Positions 26,976 to 34,691 of a DNA stretch of 64,000 nucleotides are shown here, in pieces. A program made the translations under genes and the position numbers. Position 1 is the stretch's first letter, and each line of letters begins with the position of its first letter. The notes under the pieces were generated by a model that was not told the DNA's origin, ran no database searches, and was given only the letters and a program-made list of their open reading frames with translations. The DNA comes from an uncultured Lachnospiraceae bacterium (GTDB taxonomy: Bacteria; Bacillota; Clostridia; Lachnospirales; Lachnospiraceae), in NCBI GenBank assembly GCA_910577115.1, contig CAJTMC010000013.1, positions 29,940 through 93,939 of the forward strand, given 5' to 3'.

Positions 26976-27006
26976 TTGACCTTACAGTTACTGTACGATT
27001 TAGAAT
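26976..27006 (+). promoter_or_regulatory. MerR-type promoter with palindromic operator
   Basis: TTGACC at 26976-26981 and TAGAAT at 27001-27006 are 19 bases apart, the over-long spacer typical of MerR-activated promoters. The spacer contains the perfect palindrome TACAGTTACTGTA at 26983-26995. The same palindrome lies in a second 19-base spacer at the merR gene. Confidence 0.8.
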
Positions 27007-27047
27007 ACAGAGGAACCGGAAAAAAGCAAATGAAAGGAAATGATGCT

Positions 27048-28238
27048 ATGAAAAAGATGAAACGTTTTTGGATAGTTACTGTTGGCGCTGTCGCTGTGGC
27101 TGCGGGGGTGCTGTGGCTGGGATTCGGGGAAAAAATAAAAATACTCTGTACTTCCCTGAATAGTTTCAAAGATGAAAATCTGGCGTACACATTTCAAAAT
27201 ACGCCCAAGATACAGCCAACGAAAAAAATCAGCAAAGGAGAAGATACATTTCAGTTTCTAAAGGAAGAGAATGCTGCATTGGCAGACGGATTCCAATTTG
27301 AAGATGTATTTTATTCCACCGAACAATTTATGCAGGACACAAAAACTTCGGCGATGCTTGTCATCAAAGATGATGTCATCAAATATGAAGAATACTTTTT
27401 TGGCGGAGACGAAAACACGCTGTTTTCTTCAAACTCAATGGGAAAGTCATTTGTGTCGGCCTTAATGGGAATTGCAGTATCGGAAGGATATGTTGAAAGT
27501 GTTGAAGATCCGCTTGGAAAATATATTCCGGAGTTTGTAGGAACGGAGCTGGAAACCGTTCCGATCAGGGCGTGCCTGCAAATGGCTTCCGGAATTGATT
27601 TTGATGAAGATACAGATATGAGCAGCTTTTCCATGCGTACCTTAATGGGCACACCGGCGATGAAAGTGATTGCAAAATACGGGATGCAGGAGGAGCCTTA
27701 TACCTACCGCAGGTATTTGAGCATTAACACCGAGATTTTGGGACAGGTTCTTAAAAATGCGACCGAGCGCAGCCTTGCCGAGTATATGGAAGAAAAGCTT
27801 TGGAAGAAAATTGGCGCAGAACATGACGCATATTGGACATTAAGCAACGGCACGGAGCTTGCGATGGGAGGGCTAAGTGTTTCCCTCAGGGACTATGCGC
27901 GGTTTGCAAGGCTGTATTTGAAGGAAGGCAGCTATAATGGGGAACAGATTCTTACAAAGGAATGGATAAAGGACAGCATGGATGTCAGTGCACAATATTC
28001 CAAGCCGGGAGCAAACAATGACCCTGATAACGCCATTGGATACGGATATCAGTGGTGGGTGCCGCAAGGGGATCAGGGTGAGTTTATGGCAATTGGCGTC
28101 TATGGACAGTGGATTTATGTAAACCCATCAAAGCAGGTAATCATCGTGAAGGTCAGCGCGGATCCCGATTTTATGGCAGAAGGCTATGAGCTAAAGCATG
28201 TGGAATTTTTCAGGGCTGTTGCAGACGGTATTTCATAG
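27048..28238 (+). CDS. Serine hydrolase of the beta-lactamase (class C) fold
   Basis: A 396-residue protein with an N-terminal membrane helix (FWIVTVGAVAVAAGVLWLG). The catalytic SxxK is in NSMGKSFVSAL (about residue 133), followed by IRACLQMASGIDFDED, YLSINTEILGQ and GGLSVSLRDYARFARLYL, all typical of the penicillin-binding/esterase superfamily. It is probably an esterase or peptidase on the outer face of the membrane; a true beta-lactamase is not proven. It starts at ATG 27048 with AAAGGA upstream. Its promoter has a MerR-type operator matching that of the convergent merR gene, so it is the likely regulon member. Confidence 0.82.
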   Translation: MKKMKRFWIVTVGAVAVAAGVLWLGFGEKIKILCTSLNSFKDENLAYTFQNTPKIQPTKKISKGEDTFQFLKEENAALADGFQFEDVFYSTEQFMQDTKTSAMLVIKDDVIKYEEYFFGGDENTLFSSNSMGKSFVSALMGIAVSEGYVESVEDPLGKYIPEFVGTELETVPIRACLQMASGIDFDEDTDMSSFSMRTLMGTPAMKVIAKYGMQEEPYTYRRYLSINTEILGQVLKNATERSLAEYMEEKLWKKIGAEHDAYWTLSNGTELAMGGLSVSLRDYARFARLYLKEGSYNGEQILTKEWIKDSMDVSAQYSKPGANNDPDNAIGYGYQWWVPQGDQGEFMAIGVYGQWIYVNPSKQVIIVKVSADPDFMAEGYELKHVEFFRAVADGIS

Positions 28239-28301
28239 AGCGTTTTTTTCAAAAGCCGCTCGGCTGCCGGTTTTATGGCGCGGACGCAATCTGCGATTGC
28301 G

Positions 28302-29120
28302 TTATCCGTCAATCGGGATTTCAATTTGTACAATGTAATCTTCAATGCAGTCAATGACATTTTCGTTGATGCCCATTTCATAGGAAAAACCATGAAGCGT
28401 CAAATGGTGTTTGCGGGCAAAAGCAAAAATTTCTTCGTACCGCTGAGGGAGCTTATCCCAGTCTCCTTTATGAAAGGCGCGCAGGTATTTCCCGTTTGGG
28501 GCGATATGCAGACCTTCTTGGCAGGTGAGAAAGGGAATTTCAATAAAGAGCTTGGAATAATCGTTATAATTGCCCGCAAGCAGGCTGGAAACGGGAATCA
28601 TGGAGCCGTAGGAGGCATCATGCAGGCGTCCCAAATGATATTTTTCCGTTTCGGCGGTGATAAGCTCCACTTCCTCCTCAAAGGAGATATCCGGTCTGAC
28701 ATCAACTGTAATCAGGCAGCGTTCTTTTCGCTCAATGATACTGATTTGGGACAGATCCATTGTCAGCAGAGTGGACATATTTTGTTGATGTGCAGACAGG
28801 GTGGTGCGGACAGCCTGCAAGTGGGCAATACGCAGATCAAGTTCTGTAATTTTATCTTCCAAAAGACATTTCAGCCTGTCGGCAGAACGGTTTTTCATGA
28901 AATCATGTATTTCAGGGATAGAAACGTCCAGCTCCCGAAGCAGAAGAATCGTTTCCAAAATGGGGCTTTGATAGTAGTTGTAATAGCGGTATCCGTTTTC
29001 GGGATTGATGGAGACCGGCTGAAACAGTCCGATTTCATCATACCACATCAGCGTTTTTTTATTGATACCATGCATGGCGGCAAACTGACCGATTGTGAGC
29101 AGTTTGTTTTTTTGATTCAT
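28302..29120 (-). CDS. MerR family regulator with effector-binding domain
   Basis: A 272-residue regulator. The N-terminal winged helix (LTIGQFAAMHGINKKTLMWYDEIGLFQPV, given here in parts: LTIGQFAAMHGI and WYDEIGLFQP) and a coiled-coil linker up to about 125 are followed by a GyrI/BmrR-like effector domain. Such proteins untwist promoters with 19-base spacers when a ligand binds. Two such promoters with an identical palindrome are in this window: one for the serine hydrolase and one in this gene's own upstream region. The start at 29120 has AAGAGG ten bases upstream. Confidence 0.88.
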   Translation of the reverse strand: MNQKNKLLTIGQFAAMHGINKKTLMWYDEIGLFQPVSINPENGYRYYNYYQSPILETILLLRELDVSIPEIHDFMKNRSADRLKCLLEDKITELDLRIAHLQAVRTTLSAHQQNMSTLLTMDLSQISIIERKERCLITVDVRPDISFEEEVELITAETEKYHLGRLHDASYGSMIPVSSLLAGNYNDYSKLFIEIPFLTCQEGLHIAPNGKYLRAFHKGDWDKLPQRYEEIFAFARKHHLTLHGFSYEMGINENVIDCIEDYIVQIEIPIDG

Positions 29121-29149
29121 ACGGAATCTACCTCTTTCCGTTTCTTGTT

Positions 29150-29204
29150 TTGACGGTACAGTTACTGTATCCTCTATGATACGATATTCGGAAAGCTTGC
29201 ACAA
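29150..29204. promoter_or_regulatory. Divergent merR promoter region with second palindromic operator
   Basis: On the plus strand TTGACG (29150-29155) and TATGAT (29175-29180) flank a 19-base spacer containing TACAGTTACTGTA at 29157-29169. On the minus strand TTGTGC (29204-29199) and TATCAT (29181-29176) are 17 bases apart and drive merR. The two -10 boxes overlap almost fully. The operator therefore lies just downstream of the merR start site and within a rightward MerR-type promoter. Confidence 0.7.
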
Positions 29205-29221
29205 GTAAAATTTTTATATAA

Positions 29222-29288
29222 ACTACCGCAGTAGTATTGACAAAACCCGCAAAAAGAGGTATGGTATAGCTACACAAACTACTGTAGT
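29222..29288 (+). promoter_or_regulatory. BlaI-type promoter with two operator dyads
   Basis: TTGACA at 29237-29242, 17 bases, TATGGT at 29260-29265. Dyads ACTACCGCAGTAGT (29222-29235) and ACTACTGTAGT (29278-29288) flank it, resembling BlaI/MecI operators. Confidence 0.7.
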
Positions 29289-29308
29289 CGTGCGAAAGGA
29301 GTATTACA

Positions 29309-29478
29309 ATGGACATAAAGCTTTTTGATTCCGAATTGAAGGTCATGGGCGTGCTTTGGCAGGAGGGCGATACGACGGTTCCGCCGATAAGCTGTTTGCG
29401 GCACTGCTGGGCAGAAAAAAGCTTTCTGCGAAACAAATCGAAAAGCTGAGGCAGATTGTAGGGGATTTGGAAGAATGA
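29309..29478 (+). pseudogene. blaI: blaI-type repressor with internal deletion
   Basis: The first codons read MDIKLFDSELKVMGVLW QEGDTT, the normal start of a BlaI/MecI winged-helix repressor. Then the frame changes, and a second frame reads SADKLFAALLGRKKLS and ends QIVGDLEE at TGA 29476-29478, the normal BlaI C-terminus. About 60-65 codons in between, covering the recognition helix, the wing and the protease site region, are missing, and the two remnants are out of frame. The surviving first frame yields only about 45 residues. The downstream blaR gene and both operators are intact, so the operon is probably derepressed or controlled by another repressor. Confidence 0.85.
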
Positions 29479-29488
29479 GGTGAAACGC

Positions 29489-31483
29489 ATGAGTTTATTG
29501 CAAATGAGCTTTTCCGGTGCAGTTCTTATTATCGTTATTACAGTAATCCGCGCAGCGACAATCCATAAGCTGCCGAAAAAAACGTTTTTGCTCCTATGGG
29601 GGATTGTCCTTTTCAGACTGCTCGTTCCATACACTGTCCCGTCCGCATTCAGCGTGTATACATTGTTCAGTCCCCAAACGCCTGTCAGCGTAAACACGAT
29701 TCATGCAGGAAATCAATATGAAAAAGCGCCTATAAACGGGAACCATGTAGCGATTGAGGATATGTTGAGCAAACAAATATTCGAAATGCAACAGATGCCG
29801 GAAAATTGCATCTCGCCTGTTGCCATAGGACTTATGGTTTGGCTGCTCGGAATGATATTGTGTGGTATCTTTTTCACACTCTCTTATTTACACTGGCGTT
29901 TTGAGTTCCAAGCCGCGCTACCGATACAAAACGATTTTGTGGAACAATGGCAGAAAACGCATTCGGCAAAACGCCCTGTTTTGGTCAGGCAGTCGGACAA
30001 AGTGTCGGCGCCGCTGTCCTACGGGCTTTGGAAATCCGTTATCTTAATGCCCAAAAAGACGGATTGGAACGATATCGGGCAATTAGAGTATATTCTTTTG
30101 CATGAATATGTGCATATATGCCACCATGACAGCGCAGTCAAGCTGATTTCCGCATTTACCCTTTGTGTGCACTGGTTTAATCCGCTTGTATGGGTAATGT
30201 ACTTTCTGTTGCAGCGCGATATCGAGCTAGCCTGTGACGAAAGCGTAGTGCGCCGTTTCGGGGAACAGTCAAAATCAATCTATGCCAATATGCTGATTGA
30301 TATGGAAGCAAGGAAAAGCGGTTTGATGCCTCTATGTAACAATTTTAGTAAAAATGCAATTGAAGAAAGGATTATGGCGATTATGAAAATGAAAAAAACA
30401 TCTGTTATGGCAGTACTGTTATCTGCGGCGTTAATCGTTGGTGTAGCAGCTGCGTTTGCGACTTCCGCATCGGCAAAAAAAGCAGAGAACACCGAAACGG
30501 CGTTTTCCGAGGAGGAATATGACAAACTGCTCGCACTGCAATTTGACGGTTATGAGGATCTGAGCGTTTCGGAATACCAAAAGAGGGTTTGGGAGCTGAC
30601 CGATACAACGGAATATCTCGAATTGCTGGAGCGTTTTTCACAGGATACGGCATTCTATGAAATGAAAGACACCGATAAGGCGGCAAATTTCCTGTTTTAC
30701 ACGCTGAAGCCGCTGACTGCCGAAAAGTGGCAGACAAGAGAATTTGCAGGCTATTGCAAAATCGGTCAAGATGGTGTGTCCGATAATGCATCACTGGAAT
30801 ATTCCATAACACTTGATATTCAGGACGCCGATGCGCTTACCGTCAGAGAATACAATAACACGTGTGTTGGTATGATAAACGGCTTACAGAACCTGTTGCA
30901 GAACAAAACAGTGGAACAATTACAGAACGAGGCAGTTATGCAGAAAATGCTCCACGCAGAAATTGAGGCTTTAAAGGGACAATGGAGCAGTGAAAATCTG
31001 AAGGTTGATGTGGAATATTTCTATATGCCGCTGTCCGGAATACAGGATTTTTGGAACAAAGCGGCGCTTGAAGACTTGCTGGGTATGACAAAGGAAGATA
31101 TCGTAAGAGAACTGAACAAAATTGCCGCAGAATACGGTAATGATAAAATAACGGTTGAAATTTCTGACGATCAGGTAAGCTTTGAGTGCATGGACGAGCT
31201 TAATGTTGAGGGAAAACAATATGAAACAGGTGTTATTAGTTTTGGTACACTCAACTTTAAAGATGAGCCTTCTAATTATGCACCGGATAATCTTCTTGTT
31301 AATATTGACGCACTCAGGGTGAGGGAAGAGGCGTCCGAGAATGCGGCAGTCATCGGCATTCTTCAGGAAAACCGGGAGGTTACGATTCTATCGGAGAAAA
31401 ATGGATTTTATCATATATTAATACCGGCTGCCGAAGGCAGCCTCGAAGGATGGGTGAGGAAGGAATACATAGATGTTGATTAA
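29489..31483 (+). CDS. BlaR1-like M56 membrane metallopeptidase with SH3 tail
   Basis: A 664-residue protein. Membrane helices at about 5-25, 30-50, 110-135 and 295-325 frame a cytoplasmic zinc-protease loop with LHEYVHICHHD (HExxH, about 205-215) and ELACDESVVRRFG, as in BlaR1/MecR1. In place of the penicillin-binding sensor domain there is an unassigned region (about 350-590) and a C-terminal SH3b domain (VNIDALRVREEAS... to GWVRKEYI, about 600-664). Signals other than beta-lactams are therefore likely. It starts at ATG 29489 after GAGGTG, directly behind the broken blaI. Confidence 0.88.
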   Translation: MSLLQMSFSGAVLIIVITVIRAATIHKLPKKTFLLLWGIVLFRLLVPYTVPSAFSVYTLFSPQTPVSVNTIHAGNQYEKAPINGNHVAIEDMLSKQIFEMQQMPENCISPVAIGLMVWLLGMILCGIFFTLSYLHWRFEFQAALPIQNDFVEQWQKTHSAKRPVLVRQSDKVSAPLSYGLWKSVILMPKKTDWNDIGQLEYILLHEYVHICHHDSAVKLISAFTLCVHWFNPLVWVMYFLLQRDIELACDESVVRRFGEQSKSIYANMLIDMEARKSGLMPLCNNFSKNAIEERIMAIMKMKKTSVMAVLLSAALIVGVAAAFATSASAKKAENTETAFSEEEYDKLLALQFDGYEDLSVSEYQKRVWELTDTTEYLELLERFSQDTAFYEMKDTDKAANFLFYTLKPLTAEKWQTREFAGYCKIGQDGVSDNASLEYSITLDIQDADALTVREYNNTCVGMINGLQNLLQNKTVEQLQNEAVMQKMLHAEIEALKGQWSSENLKVDVEYFYMPLSGIQDFWNKAALEDLLGMTKEDIVRELNKIAAEYGNDKITVEISDDQVSFECMDELNVEGKQYETGVISFGTLNFKDEPSNYAPDNLLVNIDALRVREEASENAAVIGILQENREVTILSEKNGFYHILIPAAEGSLEGWVRKEYIDVD

Positions 31484-31523
31484 AGGAATTATTCTGCAAG
31501 CTGTCTGACAACTTAACAATTAC

Positions 31524-31571
31524 GAAAAAGCGCAGTATTTATGTCAATTTGACAAAAAACTGCGCTTTTTT
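31524..31571 (+). terminator. Terminator after the M56 peptidase gene
   Basis: AAAAAGCGCAGT pairs with ACTGCGCTTTTT across a 22-base loop; a T7 run ends it. Confidence 0.8.
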
Positions 31572-31772
31572 TGACACAAAATGACGGTGTACCCTAACAA
31601 TTTTAACAAACTTTAAAGAAAATTGCGCAAATTGTAGAAATTTTTTGAATAGTATATTATAATATCCTAAATGATTTACATAACTTGTTTACAAATGTGA
31701 AAATGCAGAAACAGGCCATTCCTGAAAATCGTTATGACAGGGAAAGCGTATGAAAAGGGGGTGTTTATCAAT

Positions 31773-32405
31773 ATGAGCGAAAGGAGATATAATATTTCAA
31801 GACAGTACAAAATTGAGAAGGGAATGCCTTTAAAGACATTGCTTGATAAAGTCAGCAATTTGAAGTGCCGCCGCGTATTTGAAAGTGAGATTGCATGTGT
31901 GGAGTGGTGCTACCACCTTACGGAAAAGGACGGAATCACAAATGTGGCAGAGCTGATGCGGGAAAAAGGAATATCGTTTTTTGAGGTAAGTCTAAAAAGA
32001 AAAGTCTCACCGGATTTATTACTGGAGGTGTTTGCAGACTTAATCCGGAGACCGATGGTGATAACGTTTCTGTGTGCTGGAGAGATTTCGCTTGGTACTT
32101 TTATTCCGGCAGAGGAAAGCGTTCCCGGAAAAATGTGTGCAACCGATTTTTACCTGTATGATGCCGAACGCATAATAGAATTGATTGATTACGAGGCGGA
32201 CAGTGACAAGACGATAGAACAAATCCATGAAAGAATATATATGATGATTTGCCAGCAAAAACGTGTGCTTTTGATAGAGAAGGCATTTGAGCAGCTCAGT
32301 CAGGAGAAAGAAAAGGAAATGATGTCCTTTGAATTCAGCTTTGAAAATCTCGATCAAATCAGGGCTGACGCAGATTTTGTACAGTCACAGTTAAGAGTTG
32401 TATAG
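31773..32405 (+). CDS. Unknown protein paired with a BREX-type ATPase
   Basis: A 210-residue protein without membrane segments. It has a conserved-looking N-terminal part, VFESEIACVEWCYHLTEKDGI, given in parts as VFESEIACVEW and CYHLTEKDG, and then ISFFEVSLKRKV, LLEVFADLIRRPMVITFL and a charged helical C-terminus. The pattern faintly resembles DUF4391, but this is uncertain. ATG 31773 has GGGGGTG nine bases upstream. It ends 64 bases before the ATPase gene and is probably its operon partner; nothing else is known. Confidence 0.6.
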   Translation: MSERRYNISRQYKIEKGMPLKTLLDKVSNLKCRRVFESEIACVEWCYHLTEKDGITNVAELMREKGISFFEVSLKRKVSPDLLLEVFADLIRRPMVITFLCAGEISLGTFIPAEESVPGKMCATDFYLYDAERIIELIDYEADSDKTIEQIHERIYMMICQQKRVLLIEKAFEQLSQEKEKEMMSFEFSFENLDQIRADADFVQSQLRVV

Positions 32406-32469
32406 TTGCTAAATTACGGTAAAGGAATTGAGTCTTCAATTTTTTTACATAGATCAGGGAGGAAGAGGA

Positions 32470-33741
32470 ATGGGTTGTATGGACAGCGGGATTTCAAGGG
32501 CGACAGCAGCCACGGTTTTAAATTCCTTAAAAGGCGGAGTTGTTCCGAGAACGGGGCTTGAATACATTACAGTAGGAAGAAAAAATGAAATTCAGGCGCT
32601 TTTACAGGACGTTTCGATTATTGAGCAGGGAGGAGCGGCAGTCCGTTTTATTGAGGGGAAATACGGAAGCGGCAAAACCTTTCTCATGCACGCATTGCGC
32701 AATCACGTCATGGAGAAAAACTTCGTTGTGACAGATGTGGAGCTGTCGGTAGACAAGCGGCTTGTCGGAAACAAGGGACAGGGACTTGCTACCTATAAGG
32801 AATTAATTACAAACATGGCAACACACGCATGTCCGGACAATGGAGCATTACAACTGATTCTTGACAAGTGGATTAGCGCTCTTGAAAACGAAGTGGTGCA
32901 GTTTGAGGGACTGGTACCGGGACACGAAGTTTTTGATGTGAGGGTGAGCCAGAAAATCTACAAGATTACTTCCTCTATGGAGGAGAGGGTAAACGGCTTT
33001 GATTTCGGAAAAGTATTAGCCTCCTATTATAAGGGACACCGCACAGGTGATGTGGAGCTTCAGAAAAAGGCACTGCGCTGGCTTCGTGGGGAGTATAAGA
33101 CCAGAACAGAGGCAAAGACGGATTTAGGGGTGAATCTGATTATTTCTGATGAAAACTGGTACGATTTTGTAAAGCTGTTTGCGGATTTCGTGGTAAAAGC
33201 AGGATACACCGGACTTTACGTATGTATGGACGAGCTTGCTACGTTATATGAAATTCCCAGCCGCGTGGGAAGGGAGTATAATTATAATAAGCTATTGTCA
33301 ATTTACAATGACGCACTGCAGGGCAAGGCGTCACATCTCGGGATTATTATCAGTGTGACGAAAGAGGCAATGGAGGATTCAGTGCGCGGTGTGTTCAGCT
33401 TTGGCCCATTGAAATCAAGACTGGAAGACACGGACTTTGCCGGCAAGGGGGCGGCAGGGCTGCGTGATATGGCATCTCCTGTGATAAAGCTTTCGATGTT
33501 AAATCCGGGGGAGATGTATGTGCTTTTGGAAAAGCTTGCAGGAATGCATGGAACGTTATACGGCTATTCGCCAAAGCTTGAGCATGATGATTACATTTAT
33601 TTTCTCAAGCAGCAGTATAACAAAGCTGCCGAAGGGGAGGAGACTACGGCAAGGGATATGATTCGAAATTATATCACGCTTTTGAATCTGATTCAGCAGA
33701 ATCAGGAGGTTCCGAAAGAAAAAATCCTGTATGCAAATTAA
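32470..33741 (+). CDS. BREX-type ATP-binding protein (DUF2791, BrxD-like)
   Basis: A 423-residue STAND/AAA-like P-loop ATPase. The N-terminus has YITVGRKNEIQALLQDV and Walker A EGKYGSGKTFLMHAL (about 75); Walker B is GLYVCMDELATLYEI (about 255), followed by the sensor segment LGIIISVTKEAMED. This order matches DUF2791/BrxD proteins of BREX type 2 and TerB-N helicase clusters. Neither a PglZ phosphatase, methylase, TerB-N gene nor helicase is adjacent, so it is an orphan or minimal two-gene system with the preceding protein. The start may be ATG 32470 or 32479; both have GGAGG-type sites. Confidence 0.82.
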   Translation: MGCMDSGISRATAATVLNSLKGGVVPRTGLEYITVGRKNEIQALLQDVSIIEQGGAAVRFIEGKYGSGKTFLMHALRNHVMEKNFVVTDVELSVDKRLVGNKGQGLATYKELITNMATHACPDNGALQLILDKWISALENEVVQFEGLVPGHEVFDVRVSQKIYKITSSMEERVNGFDFGKVLASYYKGHRTGDVELQKKALRWLRGEYKTRTEAKTDLGVNLIISDENWYDFVKLFADFVVKAGYTGLYVCMDELATLYEIPSRVGREYNYNKLLSIYNDALQGKASHLGIIISVTKEAMEDSVRGVFSFGPLKSRLEDTDFAGKGAAGLRDMASPVIKLSMLNPGEMYVLLEKLAGMHGTLYGYSPKLEHDDYIYFLKQQYNKAAEGEETTARDMIRNYITLLNLIQQNQEVPKEKILYAN

Positions 33742-33817
33742 ACATATGTTCTAAAACGGCAGGAAACGTGAACAATACGTTGTTGAAATAATTAATAATT
33801 TATAAGGGTTGTAAAGA

Positions 33818-34474
33818 ATGATAAAAGCAGTAATTTTTGACATGGATGGAGTGCTCATTGATACGGAAAAACATTATAACGCGGCATGGTGCGAAGCAGC
33901 GCGCGGTGCAGGCTTTGATTTTACAAGGCAGCACGCGCTCATGCTCCGCAGTCTCGATGCAAGGCTCGCCTCGAAGCTGATGAAGGACATCTTCGGGGAG
34001 CGCTTTGATTATTTTGCAATTCGCGAGGTCAGACGAAAGCTGGTAGCGGAGCGTCTTGAGCAATACGGATTGGAAAAAAAGGCCGGCATAGACGAGCTGT
34101 TAGATTTTTTAAAGGAAAAAGGCATCAAAACAGCAGTCGCCACAGCGACGCCGATAGAACTTACTTATCAGCACTTGGAAACAATCGGTGTAAAGGATAA
34201 GTTTGACAAGATTGTGAGTGCAAAGCAGGTGGCGAATGGAAAACCCGCGCCGGATGTGTATTTATACGCATGCGGGCAGATTGGCGAGAAGCCCGAGGAC
34301 TGTATCGCGGTGGAGGACTCGCCAAACGGCATCAAATCAGCATATGCGGCGGGCTGTAAGCCTGTCATGGTGCCCGATTTAACGCAGCCGGACGAGGAGC
34401 TGATGCCGATGCTCTATGGGGTGGCAGAAACGCTCATTGATATTCAGCAGCTTATTGACAGCGCAAAATTCTAA
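33818..34474 (+). CDS. HAD superfamily phosphatase / phosphoglucomutase-like
   Basis: A 218-residue HAD hydrolase with the nucleophile motif FDMDGVLIDTE at residues 6-16, motif II TAVATATP (about 107-114), Lys in KQVANGKPAPDVY and motif IV VEDSPNGIKSA. The helical cap lies between motif I and II (subfamily IA), as in beta-phosphoglucomutase and small-sugar phosphatases. The substrate cannot be told from sequence. It stands alone between the ATPase pair and a terminator. Confidence 0.88.
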   Translation: MIKAVIFDMDGVLIDTEKHYNAAWCEAARGAGFDFTRQHALMLRSLDARLASKLMKDIFGERFDYFAIREVRRKLVAERLEQYGLEKKAGIDELLDFLKEKGIKTAVATATPIELTYQHLETIGVKDKFDKIVSAKQVANGKPAPDVYLYACGQIGEKPEDCIAVEDSPNGIKSAYAAGCKPVMVPDLTQPDEELMPMLYGVAETLIDIQQLIDSAKF

Positions 34475-34490
34475 ATTAAGATTCCGGATA

Positions 34491-34515
34491 TGCCGCTTCG
34501 GCGGCAATTTTTTTG
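34491..34515 (+). terminator. Terminator after HAD gene
   Basis: TGCCGC TTCG GCGGCA followed by a T7 run. The remainder of 34475-34691 is AT-rich with no gene. Confidence 0.85.
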
Positions 34516-34691
34516 TCTGAATAGTTTCAATTCTAAAATTTTTTCCCGAAACGACGATAAAAAAGAAAACGAATATTCTGCAATTTGTATTGTATATTGC
34601 ATCAAAAGTTGGAAAATGGTAAAATATGATGCAATAGGAAATTTGTACCGTATAAAGGTATGAAATAAAATAGGAAAAGAGGAGATATGTT

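Noticed and set aside
27048..28238. True class C beta-lactamase linked to the bla-type operon
   Set aside because: It has the SxxK fold, but its promoter carries the MerR palindrome and not the BlaI-type dyads, and the family is dominated by esterases and peptidases; resistance cannot be claimed.
28275..29153. Long open frame on the plus strand (292 codons) across merR
   Set aside because: It is the antisense of the MerR gene, whose HTH and effector domains are clear; the plus-strand product has no family resemblance or ribosome site.
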